Part shown: positions 7,592 to 16,862 of the stretch, piece after piece
Layout of the letters: each line of letters starts with the position of its first letter
Numbering within the stretch: position 1 is the first letter of the stretch
Source: JBEIQE01 sp040376705
GTDB lineage: Bacteria > Pseudomonadota > Alphaproteobacteria > UBA2400
Length of the DNA: 64,000 nucleotides
Direction of reading: 5' to 3'
NCBI GenBank assembly: GCA_040376705.1
Contig: JBEIQE010000006.1
Span: 1-64,000 of the forward strand
The notes under the pieces: generated by a model
Seen by the model: the letters and a program-made list of their open reading frames with translations, nothing else
What the model was told of the DNA's origin: nothing
Databases searched by the model: none
Program-made: the position numbers and the translations under genes

Positions 7592-10277
7592 GCTTTGGCT
7601 CCGGCTGTACCAAAGGGAGTTTGGCTATGAACGCGCTGCCCCCCGTGGGCAGGTTCTGTGCAGAAATGCTGCCCCCATGCAGCTTTACAATAGCCTGGCA
7701 GATAGCCAGACCAAGACCAATCCCCTTGCTCCGCTCGCCCTGATGGATGGTGTAAAACTTATCAAACACCCGGCTCTCGGTGCCCTTGGGCAAGCCTGGC
7801 CCATTATCGCTCACGATAATATGCAAGTAGCCCTCTTCAATTTTGGCAGACAGCTTGATGCGGCTACCCTTAGGCGTATGGCGCACCGCATTTTCGAGCA
7901 GGTTCTGCACCAGCTGGTCTACCAATACCGCGTCGATAGACAACAGCGGCAGGTCATTTGGAATATCAACCTTGAAATTATATCCCTGCATGAGCCGCTC
8001 TGCACGGCTTAGAATATGCCCCAACACATCCTGAAAATAGTTCATCTCGATATTAGCCGTAAACCCTTTAGCCTCGTACCGTGTGATATCCAGCAGGTTA
8101 TTAACGATGCGCGAGAGACGTCGCACCTCGCCCTGTGTGATCGCCAGCAGCTCAAGCCGCTCGGCCTTGGTTAGATTATCGCTCTCGATTACAGTGCCGA
8201 TTGAACCCGCAATGGACGCCAAGGGTGTGCGCAGATCATGCGAAACAGAGCTAAGTAATGTCGTGCGCAAGCGCTCGCTTTCAGTTTCGAGGCGCGAGGC
8301 CTCGGCATTCTGTGCAGATAAAACACGCGCTAATGCTGTGCCGAACACCGAGGCAAAAGCCTCAGCCGTACTGATGATTTCTGATGAAAAGCCATCATCT
8401 TCCCGGTGCATGGCAATACCCAGTACACCCATAGCCAAACCGTCATGAACAATCGGAGTGTAATAACCGCGCGCACTCGGCAATGTATCTGTTGAGTGAC
8501 CGGCAGGCTGATGATGGTCAAATGCCCAGCGTGCAGCCATTTGCTCTTTAAGCAAATCGCCCGCCGCTATACCGGCTGCCAGATTAAGCTGTGCGCCCTC
8601 TGGCATCCACAGCGAAGACTGCAGATTAAGCGACTTATCGAGATGCATTACGGTAGCTGCAGCAAGCTCAGCAACCTGCCGCCCGGCCGATAGCTCGCGC
8701 GTAAAGGCATATAGGCGCTGTGTTTGTGCCTCACGCTCGCGCGCAAAAGCAAGTTGCTGGTTCAACCGCTCGGCCTGATCAGAGATGAGCAGGCTGGCCA
8801 TAAGCATGACCATGAAGGTAAGCCAATACGAGCGGTCATACATGGTAAAGCTATGGTAAGGCTCGATGAAGAAGTAATTGAGGCAGATGATGGACAGGAG
8901 CGAGAAAAGCAATGATGGGCCACGACCCAGCTTGGCAGCAATAGGTAATACTGCAGTGAAATAGGCCAGCAGATAATCAGTCGACGAGAGGGCACCGCGC
9001 AGCGGCAGACCAAAGCCGGTAAGGAAGATAACAACCAGAACTGCATAATAGTAACTCAGCCAGCTGCTGCGGCGCACGTTACGCCAGCCACTGAGCAAAC
9101 CATTCAGGAAACCAAGCTTCTTGTTTTCGCCATTAACGATAAAGATATCAATCGGCCCGCTGTTACGCAGCAGAAAGTCGATTAACGAGGTCGAGAAAAA
9201 CTGTCTCCAGCTGGAGATAAAGTTCTGCCCGATCATAATCCGGGCGAATCCGTTCTGGCGTGCATAGGTGAGAATCTCATCGCCAATACGGGTAGACTGC
9301 ATGCTTACAACATCTGCACCGTTGCGCTCGGCAATCTGCAGGAGAGACTGCAGCACACGGCGCTGACGCATGTTATAGCTTTGTGACAAGGGGTTTTCGA
9401 TGTGGAGTACCGTCCACGGCACCTTCATGCCACTGGCGAGCCGACGGGCCGAGCGAATAAGCTTGCTCGCCACCCCATCTGACGCAACACATACAAGCAG
9501 CTTGTCGCTGGCCGAAAGTGTGCCAGAACGTCCCTGGCTCAGCTCATAATCATCCGCTACATTATCTACATGCTCGGCTGTACGCCGCAGGGCCATTTCA
9601 CGCAGCGCATAAAGATTGCTTTTCTTGAAAAAATTAGCGGCAGCACGCTCGCCGGCACCATCGGCAATATAAACCTTGCCCTCACTCAGGCGCTTGAGCA
9701 GGTCATCCGGTGGGGTATCGACCAACACCACTTCGTCGGCCTCATCAAAAAACCCATCAGGTACGGTTTCCTGTACCGCAATACCTGTAATACTGGTCAC
9801 CACATCATTGAGCGCTTCAAGATGCTGTACATTGAGGGTGCTATACACATCGATACCGGTGTTGAGCAGCTCGTCCACATCATTCCAGCGCTTAGGGTGG
9901 CGGCTACCGGGCGCATTTGTATGCGCCAGCTCGTCAATCAGGATAATTGCCGGCTTGCGCGCCAGTGCAGCATCGAGGTCGAATTCGAGTAGTTCTACAC
10001 CGCGGTGATCGACTTTGCGGCGCGGCAGCACAGAAAGACCCTCGACCAGTGCCTTGGTCTCAGGGCGGTTATGCGTTTCTACAACGCCAACGATAATATC
10101 AATCCCCTCGCGCTGCTTGGCTTGCGCTGCCTGCAGCATGGCATAGGTTTTACCTGTGCCCGCCGAGCTACCAAAAAAAATCTTGAGCTTGCCGCGATGC
10201 GCGCGGCGCTCTTCTGCGGCAACATGCTCGAGCAGGCTCTCGGGATTTAGCCGTGGGGGATCTTGGCTTTCACTCAT
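7584..10277 (-). CDS. kdpD: KdpD sensor histidine kinase
   Basis: An 897-residue inner-membrane kinase that senses potassium limitation and turgor and phosphorylates KdpE. Domain order: cytoplasmic KdpD domain with Walker A (FGSSAGTGKT) and the signature LAHTNAPGSRHPKRW; universal-stress-type domain; four transmembrane helices (DUF4118, about 395-500); GAF-like region; HisKA with SVSHDLRTPLASIAGS; and an ATPase domain with NLLENAVRHTP, DNGPGLP and GIGLGLAICQ. Length and order match canonical KdpD. The ATG overlaps the kdpC stop by 8 bases. All kinase motifs are intact. Confidence 0.96.
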   Translation of the reverse strand: MSESQDPPRLNPESLLEHVAAEERRAHRGKLKIFFGSSAGTGKTYAMLQAAQAKQREGIDIIVGVVETHNRPETKALVEGLSVLPRRKVDHRGVELLEFDLDAALARKPAIILIDELAHTNAPGSRHPKRWNDVDELLNTGIDVYSTLNVQHLEALNDVVTSITGIAVQETVPDGFFDEADEVVLVDTPPDDLLKRLSEGKVYIADGAGERAAANFFKKSNLYALREMALRRTAEHVDNVADDYELSQGRSGTLSASDKLLVCVASDGVASKLIRSARRLASGMKVPWTVLHIENPLSQSYNMRQRRVLQSLLQIAERNGADVVSMQSTRIGDEILTYARQNGFARIMIGQNFISSWRQFFSTSLIDFLLRNSGPIDIFIVNGENKKLGFLNGLLSGWRNVRRSSWLSYYYAVLVVIFLTGFGLPLRGALSSTDYLLAYFTAVLPIAAKLGRGPSLLFSLLSIICLNYFFIEPYHSFTMYDRSYWLTFMVMLMASLLISDQAERLNQQLAFAREREAQTQRLYAFTRELSAGRQVAELAAATVMHLDKSLNLQSSLWMPEGAQLNLAAGIAAGDLLKEQMAARWAFDHHQPAGHSTDTLPSARGYYTPIVHDGLAMGVLGIAMHREDDGFSSEIISTAEAFASVFGTALARVLSAQNAEASRLETESERLRTTLLSSVSHDLRTPLASIAGSIGTVIESDNLTKAERLELLAITQGEVRRLSRIVNNLLDITRYEAKGFTANIEMNYFQDVLGHILSRAERLMQGYNFKVDIPNDLPLLSIDAVLVDQLVQNLLENAVRHTPKGSRIKLSAKIEEGYLHIIVSDNGPGLPKGTESRVFDKFYTIHQGERSKGIGLGLAICQAIVKLHGGSISAQNLPTGGSAFIAKLPLVQPEPKHA

Positions 10278-10869
10278 TAGTCAGTAGTTTACCGTCCAGT
10301 CTGAGATTTAACAGCAGAACATTTACGCGCGCCTCACCCAAAAAACCAAGCTGAGGCTTCTCAACCGCTTCATCTACAAGCCGTTTCAGCTCTGCCGTAT
10401 CCATATCGCGGGCCTTGGCAACACGGGCCAGCTGATAGTAGGCAGCTGCCGGGCTGATGTGCGGGTCAAGCCCACTGCCCGAGGCTGTAACGAGGTCAAT
10501 TGGCACTGGGGCTGTATTCTGCGGGTCGGCATCTCGTAACGCCTGCAAGCGGCTCTCAGCAGCGGCCCGCAGATTGGCATTGGCGGCGCCTAAATTACTA
10601 CCCGAGCTAGCGGCAGCATTATATGGTGCCGGACCCGTAGCGGAAAGGCGGCCCCAGAAGTATTTGGGCGCAGTAAAATTCTGCCCCACTAAAGCCGAAC
10701 CTAACACCCTGCCCTCTGCGTCCTTAATCAGGCTGCCCTCAGCACGAGAGGGCATTAAAGCCTCCGCAAAACCAGTCATGAACAACGGGTAGAAAACACC
10801 GCATAAAAGTGTAAAGGCCAGAAACATGCGTAGACTTGTGCCAATTTGCATACCCATGATTATACCCAT
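10270..10869 (-). CDS. kdpC: KdpC, potassium-transporting ATPase subunit C
   Basis: A 199-residue subunit with one N-terminal transmembrane helix (FLAFTLLCGVFYPLFMTGFA) and a periplasmic domain containing SLIKDAEGRVLGSALVGQNF and the family sequence ASGSGLDPHISPAAAYYQ. KdpC stabilises the KdpFABC complex. The first ATG (10869) overlaps the kdpB stop by 10 bases; ATGs at 10857 and 10851 are alternative starts that would remove only four or six residues. Confidence 0.95.
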   Translation of the reverse strand: MGIIMGMQIGTSLRMFLAFTLLCGVFYPLFMTGFAEALMPSRAEGSLIKDAEGRVLGSALVGQNFTAPKYFWGRLSATGPAPYNAAASSGSNLGAANANLRAAAESRLQALRDADPQNTAPVPIDLVTASGSGLDPHISPAAAYYQLARVAKARDMDTAELKRLVDEAVEKPQLGFLGEARVNVLLLNLRLDGKLLTNE

Positions 10870-12926
10870 CCTATGAAAGTAAGAGCCATATCGATAAGCT
10901 TGATGCCGATGAACGGTGCAATAAGGCCGCCAACACCGTAGATCAGGACATTATCACGCAGCAGTGTTGCTGCGCCTGCTGCACGGTATTTTACGCCGCG
11001 CAGCGCCAGCGGAATAAGAAAGACAATAATAACAGCATTAAAAATAACCGCAGAAAGAATGGCGCTTTGCGGGCTTGCCAGCCCCATGACATTAAGGGCA
11101 GCAAGCGCAGGATATGTGGTAACGAACGCAGCAGGTACAATAGCAAAATATTTTGCCAGATCGTTGGCGATACTAAAGGTCGTCAGCGCGCCGCGTGTCA
11201 TGAGCAGCTGTTTGCCGATCTCGACAACTTCAATCAGTTTTGTGGGGTTACTGTCGAGGTCTACCATATTGCCAGCTTCTTTGGCGGCTTGTGTGCCCGT
11301 GTTCATGACCACGGCAACATCAGCCTGCGCCAAAGCGGGGGCATCATTGGTGCCGTCACCGACCATGGCGACCAGCTCGCCACCACGCTGCATTTCGCGG
11401 ATTTTTTCAAGTTTGGTTTGTGGCGTTGCCTGCGCGAGGTAGTCATCGACCCCCGCTTCGGCGGCAATCGCCGCGGCAGTCAACGGATTATCACCCGTCA
11501 CCATGATGCTTTTAATACCCATGCGGCGCAGCTCGGCCAAACGTTCCTTGATACCATGCTTGATCACATCCTTGAGGTGCACCACACCAAGCACACGAGC
11601 ATTTTCAACCACAATAAGGGGGGTACCGCCCTGCCGCGCTATCTGATTGGCTTTTTCTTGCGCGACGTCCGGTAGTTTAGCATTCTGCTTGGCAAGATGA
11701 GAAATAATGGCATCACCTGCGCCTTTTAGAATTTGCCGATCAGGCAACGTAATGCCCGAAAGGCGTGTTTCCGCACTAAATGGAATGAAGCTGGCCTGGA
11801 GCTGCTCCAAATTGCTTTCGGTTAGATTATATTTGCTCAGAGCCAACGCAACGATGCTTTTACCCTCGGGCGTCTCATCCGCCAGCGATGACAGCTGCGC
11901 AGCCTGTGCCATTTCTTCAATTGTAACACCGGGTACAGGATAGAACCCAACTGCCTGACGATTGCCATAGGTAATAGTGCCAGTCTTATCAAGCAGCAAC
12001 ACATTCACATCGCCTGCTGCTTCTACCGCGCGGCCTGATTTGGCGATCACATTAGCACGGATAAGCCTGTCCATACCAGCGATGCCGATGGCTGAAAGCA
12101 GGCCGCCAATGGTGGTGGGGGCAAGGCACACCAGCAGTGCAATAAGCACGGTTATGCTCACTACACTGCCCTTGCCAGCCTCACCCACAGCAAAGATCGA
12201 GAACGGTAGCAGGGTTACAGTTGCCAGCAGGAATACGATCGTAAGAGCGGCCAGTAGAATGCTCAATGCAATCTCGTTGGGGGTTTTCTGGCGTTTGGCG
12301 CCTTCAACCAGTGCAATCATGCGGTCAAGGAAGGTTTCGCCCTGTCTGGCGGTAATGCGTATTTCCAGCCAGTCAGACAAGACACGTGTACCGCCCGTCA
12401 CCGCGCTGCGGTCGCCGCCACTTTCACGTACCACCGGCGCACTCTCGCCGGTAATTGCACTTTCATCTACCGAGGCAACGCCGCCAATCACCTCGCCATC
12501 GCTGGGGATGAAATCGCCCGCCTCAACGAGTACGATATCACCGGGTTGCAGCGTTGCAGATGAAACAGACTGCAACATCTTGCGGTTATGCATCTCAACC
12601 ATTTTCTTGGCTGGCGTATCCTTACGCGCAGTTTTAAGAGTAGCGGCCTGTGCCTTACCGCGCCCCTCGGCCACCGCTTCGGCCAGATTGGCAAACAGCA
12701 CGGTAAACCAAAGCCACAGAGCAATCGCTGCAATAAACCAAGTTGGCTCGCCAGACTGAGGCGGGTTAAGTGCCGCCAGTACAGAAGTAACGATAGCCCC
12801 CATAAATACCACGAACATAACCGGATTACGCAGCTGATAGCGCGGCGCGAGACGGCTGAAGGTTTGGCGCAGGATAGCTACACGATCGGCAACTCCCATT
12901 ACAGCGACCGGCGAATGACGGCTCAT
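10860..12926 (-). CDS. kdpB: KdpB, catalytic P-type ATPase subunit
   Basis: The 688-residue ATP-hydrolysing subunit of the Kdp potassium importer. It has the actuator TGES loop (AITGESAPVV), phosphorylation motif LLDKTGTITYGN and hinge GDGTNDAPALAQADVAVVMN, with transmembrane helices in the family order. The ATG at 12926, giving MSRHSPVAVMG, is chosen because it lies two bases beyond the kdpA stop and gives the usual length. The frame stays open upstream to 13160, but that part overlaps kdpA and has no KdpB-like sequence. Confidence 0.96.
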   Translation of the reverse strand: MSRHSPVAVMGVADRVAILRQTFSRLAPRYQLRNPVMFVVFMGAIVTSVLAALNPPQSGEPTWFIAAIALWLWFTVLFANLAEAVAEGRGKAQAATLKTARKDTPAKKMVEMHNRKMLQSVSSATLQPGDIVLVEAGDFIPSDGEVIGGVASVDESAITGESAPVVRESGGDRSAVTGGTRVLSDWLEIRITARQGETFLDRMIALVEGAKRQKTPNEIALSILLAALTIVFLLATVTLLPFSIFAVGEAGKGSVVSITVLIALLVCLAPTTIGGLLSAIGIAGMDRLIRANVIAKSGRAVEAAGDVNVLLLDKTGTITYGNRQAVGFYPVPGVTIEEMAQAAQLSSLADETPEGKSIVALALSKYNLTESNLEQLQASFIPFSAETRLSGITLPDRQILKGAGDAIISHLAKQNAKLPDVAQEKANQIARQGGTPLIVVENARVLGVVHLKDVIKHGIKERLAELRRMGIKSIMVTGDNPLTAAAIAAEAGVDDYLAQATPQTKLEKIREMQRGGELVAMVGDGTNDAPALAQADVAVVMNTGTQAAKEAGNMVDLDSNPTKLIEVVEIGKQLLMTRGALTTFSIANDLAKYFAIVPAAFVTTYPALAALNVMGLASPQSAILSAVIFNAVIIVFLIPLALRGVKYRAAGAATLLRDNVLIYGVGGLIAPFIGIKLIDMALTFIGWV

Positions 12927-12928
12927 AA

Positions 12929-14680
12929 TTATTCTACTCCCTGTATGAGGACAGTATGTTCTGCGACCGGACCAAGTGCGAGGGCGGGTACGAAAGTCAG
13001 AACTGCGACCAGCACTACCACACCAACCAGCAAGCCTATGAATAGCGGCGTATGCGTAGGCAGTGTACCAACCGACTGCGGTACTGTTTGTTTGGCAGCC
13101 AATGACCCAGCAATAGCCAGCACCGGCAATAACACAAAGAAACGGCCCAAAAGCATGCACAGCCCAAGAGCCGTATTATAGAACGGCGAATTAGCCGTAA
13201 GGCCAGCAAACGCGCTGCCATTATTGTTACTGGCCGAGGTAAAGGCATACAGAATTTCAGAGAAGCCCTGCGCGCCGCGGTTAAGCAAACCAGCCTGACC
13301 TGCTTCGCTCATGACTGCAATTGCTGTCCCGAGCAGCACGCATAATGGCGGCACTAATATGGCCACAGCCGCCATCTTGATCTCGAACGCCTGAATTTTC
13401 TTACCCAGATACTCCGGCGTACGGCCAACCATAAGGCCAGCAATAAACACCGTCATGACCACAAAAAGCAGCATGCCGTAAAGGCCCGAGCCAACACCAC
13501 CGTAGATAACCTCACCAAACTTCATGAACAGCATGGGAATGAGGCTACCCAGCGGCGTGTATGAGCCATGCATCGAGTTGACCGAGCCGTTAGATGCAGC
13601 CGTTGTGGCAGATGCCCAAAGCGTTGAGTTAACAATACCGAAGCGCACTTCCTTGCCTTCCATATTGCCACCTGCGCTTTGCTCGCTGGCAGTCTGATCA
13701 ACACCCAAGGCTGCGAAACGCGGATTACCAGCCTGTTCCACGCTCATGCAGAACAAAAACAACGGAATGAAGATGATGGTCATGGCCGCCAATATCGCCC
13801 AGCCTTGGCGACGGTCACCCACCATAACGCCAAAAGTATAACAAAGAGCCGCCGGGATAAGCAGCAGTGCCAGCATTTCAAAGAAATTAGCCATCGGCGT
13901 CGGGTTCTCAAGCGGGTGAGCCGAATTGACGTTAAAGAAACCGCCGCCGTTAGTGCCAAGCTGTTTGATGGCAATCTGCGAGGCTGCAGGACCTACTGCA
14001 ATAGTCTGTGTTGTCGTTTCGCCTGCAGGTTCAAGCAATTCAACCGCAGCATAGGGCTTGAGCGTTTGTACAACGCCCTGGCTTACCAGAAATGCACTAA
14101 AGAGAATCGAAAGCGGCAGCAGGATGTAGAGCACACCACGCGTCAGGTCGGCCCAGAAGTTCCCGATCGTATGCTTTCCACGCCGGCTAAAGCCGCGAAT
14201 GAGAGCCATAAGCACTGCCATACCCACACCGGCAGAGACAAAGTTTTGCACAGTAAGACCCAGCATCTGGCTGAGATAAGACATGGTCGCTTCGCCACCA
14301 TAAGACTGCCAGTTGGTATTGGTCACAAAGCTTACAGCTGTATTAAAAGCCAGATGCGGGCTGACCTCGCCCATGCCAGCCGGATTAAAACCCAGTATGT
14401 GCTGCATGCGCAGCAGCGCATAAAGACCAACCACAGCGACAAGGCTGAAGCCAATCACAGCCTGTGCGTAGGCCTGCCAACTCATTTCCTCATCCGGTTT
14501 CACATGCGAGATACGATAAAAACCGCGCTCGAAATGGCGCAGTACGGGGGTGAGCAAAGTATCCTGCCCGGCATAAACACGGGCCATATAGGTGCCCAGC
14601 GGCTTGGCGCACATGAACAGCAACAGGAAATAGACAAGAATCTGCACGCAGGCCGTGAGGGTAGGCATGGCGAAGGTCAT
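12929..14680 (-). CDS. kdpA: KdpA, potassium-binding channel-like subunit
   Basis: A 583-residue polytopic membrane protein that selects and conducts potassium in the KdpFABC complex. Recognisable pore-loop segments include SFVTNTNWQSYGGE, TNGGGFFNVNSAHP and TSASNNNGSAFAGL. It is slightly longer than the E. coli protein. The ATG overlaps the kdpF stop as ATGA. Confidence 0.96.
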   Translation of the reverse strand: MTFAMPTLTACVQILVYFLLLFMCAKPLGTYMARVYAGQDTLLTPVLRHFERGFYRISHVKPDEEMSWQAYAQAVIGFSLVAVVGLYALLRMQHILGFNPAGMGEVSPHLAFNTAVSFVTNTNWQSYGGEATMSYLSQMLGLTVQNFVSAGVGMAVLMALIRGFSRRGKHTIGNFWADLTRGVLYILLPLSILFSAFLVSQGVVQTLKPYAAVELLEPAGETTTQTIAVGPAASQIAIKQLGTNGGGFFNVNSAHPLENPTPMANFFEMLALLLIPAALCYTFGVMVGDRRQGWAILAAMTIIFIPLFLFCMSVEQAGNPRFAALGVDQTASEQSAGGNMEGKEVRFGIVNSTLWASATTAASNGSVNSMHGSYTPLGSLIPMLFMKFGEVIYGGVGSGLYGMLLFVVMTVFIAGLMVGRTPEYLGKKIQAFEIKMAAVAILVPPLCVLLGTAIAVMSEAGQAGLLNRGAQGFSEILYAFTSASNNNGSAFAGLTANSPFYNTALGLCMLLGRFFVLLPVLAIAGSLAAKQTVPQSVGTLPTHTPLFIGLLVGVVVLVAVLTFVPALALGPVAEHTVLIQGVE

Positions 14681-14769
14681 GGGAAAAGCTCCGGCTTAAG
14701 CATGGCAATAGCGAGATAGATGAAGAGCGCCAAAGTGATGACGCCCAGAATGAGGTAAAGCCCGCTCAT
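14677..14769 (-). CDS. kdpF: KdpF small subunit
   Basis: A 30-residue single-helix membrane peptide beginning MSGLYLILGVITLALF and ending LKPELFP, the typical KdpF tail. KdpF stabilises the KdpABC complex. It overlaps kdpA downstream by four bases and the preceding small ORF by four bases, so it is translationally coupled on both sides. Confidence 0.9.
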   Translation of the reverse strand: MSGLYLILGVITLALFIYLAIAMLKPELFP

Positions 14770-14861
14770 AGCTCACGCTCCAGTAAATGACGGGAAAAAC
14801 GGATAAATCCGGCACAAAGCAGGAAAAACCCGAGCAGAAGGAGAAGGTAGATGATGTCCAT
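14766..14861 (-). CDS. 31-residue membrane peptide preceding kdpF
   Basis: The frame from ATG at 14861 encodes MDIIYLLLLLGFFLLCAG plus a basic tail ending ERE-Leu, and stops in TGA that overlaps the kdpF ATG by four bases. It is one hydrophobic helix followed by Arg/His/Glu, the same plan as KdpF but with a different sequence. Similar tiny unannotated ORFs ahead of kdpF exist in other kdp operons as I recall, so it may be an extra subunit or a leader whose translation is coupled to kdpF. Coding status rests on overlap and composition; no strong ribosome site is visible. Confidence 0.6.
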   Translation of the reverse strand: MDIIYLLLLLGFFLLCAGFIRFSRHLLEREL

Positions 14862-15083
14862 GGAATTACGGTATGCCTCTGGCCCGTATTCTGTCCTGTA
14901 AATAGCCTGTAAATAAAGCCTTAGGCTTGCGCTGCGGCAGGCTGGAATAATGGCATGCACAGGCGGGCTTCCAAGCGCCTGCTGCCACCATTTGCCTCAG
15001 GTTTTACTCTACTTTTGGCCTTGCCCCTGCCCCGCTAAACAGCCTAAAAGCCTTCTTTTTTCAGGTTTTTCAGGACCCCCACC

Positions 15084-15923
15084 ATGCCGCATACAGCTGA
15101 TAAGCCCGTCTCGCCGATTATTACCTTCTACAAGCGCTTTCGCCTGTTCTTCCGCGTTATCTTCGCGGTGGTGGCGTTAAGCTGCATCAAGTTCTACATC
15201 CACAAACTTGATCTCGAATTCCTGCAGCTCAATTCCCTGTTCACCAGCGCCATTTCGGCTGCGGTGTTCATTATCGGTTTTCTGCTCTCCAGCGTGCTGG
15301 CCGACTATAAAGAGTCAGAACGTATGCCCTCGGAAATGCGTGTGGCGCTTGAGGGCATTCGCGATGATGCCGAAAGCTTTACCGAAGCCAACCGCGGGTA
15401 CTCGCCCCAGCCGGTGTACCGGGCGTTGCATGGCATTCTCATATCTCTCGCCAAAACCCTGAACAAAGGCGAACATGCCGATATTCGTCCTGCCATTACG
15501 CATGTCGATGAGCTGCGTGTGTGCTTTGCTGAAATGAGCCAGCGCGGCATGCCGCCCAATTTCGTAGTCAAGCTGAAGGCCGAACAGGGTATTATCCGCC
15601 GCTGCCTTTTCCGTATGTATCATATCCAGAAAATCCAGTTTGTGCCCTCGGTGCATATTCTGGTGCAATCTCTGGTTACCTCCATCATCTTCCTGATGCT
15701 GACACTGGAGACGGAAGGCTCGCCTGAATCGGCACTCATTTTCGGCCTGCTCAGCTTCATGTTCATTTATGGCCTGTATCTCATCAACACACTCGAGCAG
15801 CCGTTCCGCAAAGGCCGTATGTCGCTTGATGATGTCAGCCTCTTCCTGCTGCGTGAATTCGAGGAAAAGCTTGAAAAAGTGACAGATAAAACAGCTCTCG
15901 AGCCAACCACCAAAGCAGACTAG
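15084..15923 (+). CDS. Integral membrane protein, bestrophin/DUF4239-like plan
   Basis: A 279-residue protein with two or three hydrophobic helices near the N-terminus (about 23-75), a soluble helical middle (about 80-195) and two more helices (about 200-245), followed by LEQPFRKGRMS and a charged tail. The arrangement of four or more helices around a large cytoplasmic segment, with a conserved-looking L-x-x-PF after the last helix, recalls bestrophin-like channels and DUF4239. I cannot confirm the family by eye. AGGA lies about 10 bases before the ATG. It stands between the kdp operon and a DUF423 gene. Confidence 0.6.
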   Translation: MPHTADKPVSPIITFYKRFRLFFRVIFAVVALSCIKFYIHKLDLEFLQLNSLFTSAISAAVFIIGFLLSSVLADYKESERMPSEMRVALEGIRDDAESFTEANRGYSPQPVYRALHGILISLAKTLNKGEHADIRPAITHVDELRVCFAEMSQRGMPPNFVVKLKAEQGIIRRCLFRMYHIQKIQFVPSVHILVQSLVTSIIFLMLTLETEGSPESALIFGLLSFMFIYGLYLINTLEQPFRKGRMSLDDVSLFLLREFEEKLEKVTDKTALEPTTKAD

Positions 15924-15954
15924 CGTCAGCCGATTTTTCTGCTACTCCTAGAAC

Positions 15955-16305
15955 ATGATCCGTCGTTACCTTCTTATCGGTTCCCTTCTTGGTGCTGCAG
16001 GCGTTGGCCTGAGTGCCGCCGCCGCCCATATTGAGGGCGCACGTGGTCTGCAGAACGCCGCCCTGATCATGATCATCCACGGCACGCTGATTGTGAGTAT
16101 CGCCCTGCATGGCAGCCTCACCATTCCGCTGCGGCTTGGCACTGCCGCACTGGCCTTTGGCACCGTGCTGTTTGGCTGCGATATTGCCGTACATACCCTC
16201 AAGGGCCACCACCTGTTTACTAATGCTGCGCCGATTGGCGGGAGCAGCATGATTACCGGCTGGCTGATCCTCAGCCTTGGCGCTTTATTCAGGAGCAGAT
16301 CATGA
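15955..16305 (+). CDS. DUF423 family membrane protein
   Basis: A 116-residue four-helix membrane protein beginning MIRRYLLIGSLLGAAGV, with AAAAHIEG near the end of the first helix, matching the DUF423 (YwdK/YgdD) pattern of a small protein with a His after the first helix. Function in the family is unknown. The stop overlaps the start of the next gene (ATGA at 16302-16305), so it is co-translated with the nucleosidase-like gene. Confidence 0.75.
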   Translation: MIRRYLLIGSLLGAAGVGLSAAAAHIEGARGLQNAALIMIIHGTLIVSIALHGSLTIPLRLGTAALAFGTVLFGCDIAVHTLKGHHLFTNAAPIGGSSMITGWLILSLGALFRSRS

Positions 16306-16862
16306 GAGCCCTTCTTTGCTTTGCACTCGAGAATGAAGCCGGCCAGCACTTTGCCGATCTTAAAGAGCAGCTGCTTTTTACAGGCGTGGGCAAGCTTAAT
16401 GCTGCCTATGCGCTGGCTAACGCCGTATCGCGCCATCGGCCAGATATTGTCATCAACCTCGGTACTGCAGGCAGCGGCAAGGTAAAAACCGGTAGCGTTG
16501 TTTGCGCCACGCGCTTTATCCAGCACGATATGGATGTCACACCGCTAGGCTTTAAGCCTGGTGAAACTCCGTTCGATCCAACCCCTGCCCTGCTAGAGAA
16601 TGGCCGTGCGGTTGAAGGCCTGGAGACCGTAACCTGCGGCTCGGGCGACCGGTTTGTAGTAGGTGATGCGCCAGCAGGCTGTGATATTCTTGAGATGGAA
16701 GCCTATGCACTGGCCAAGGTGTGCCTGCTTGAGAACATTCCGTTCATCGCGCTTAAGTACATTAGCGACGGGGCAGATGGTGCCGCGGCAGTCGACTGGC
16801 CTACAGCACTGGATAACGCCGGGCGAGCACTGCGCAGTACCTATAACAAGCTTAAACTTTAA
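16302..16862 (+). CDS. Short MTA/SAH-nucleosidase-like phosphorylase-superfamily protein
   Basis: A 186-residue cytoplasmic protein of the nucleoside phosphorylase/5'-methylthioadenosine nucleosidase fold. Recognisable elements are an early Glu in CFALENEAG, the glycine-rich INLGTAGSG, the purine/ribose region DILEMEAYALA and ALKYISDGAD containing the acid that protonates the base. It is about 45 residues shorter than typical MtnN, with shorter middle loops, and may be specialised or cleave another nucleoside. Its last 11 bases overlap the convergent GtrA-like gene. Confidence 0.75.
   Translation: MRALLCFALENEAGQHFADLKEQLLFTGVGKLNAAYALANAVSRHRPDIVINLGTAGSGKVKTGSVVCATRFIQHDMDVTPLGFKPGETPFDPTPALLENGRAVEGLETVTCGSGDRFVVGDAPAGCDILEMEAYALAKVCLLENIPFIALKYISDGADGAAAVDWPTALDNAGRALRSTYNKLKL

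Noticed and set aside
12927..13160. N-terminal extension of KdpB
   Set aside because: The open frame overlaps kdpA, has no KdpB-like sequence and would exceed the family length; the ATG at 12926 fits.
13679..14719. Long plus-strand ORF (346 codons) opposite kdpA
   Set aside because: Composition is Arg/His/Gln-rich and it mirrors a highly conserved gene; it is a shadow frame.
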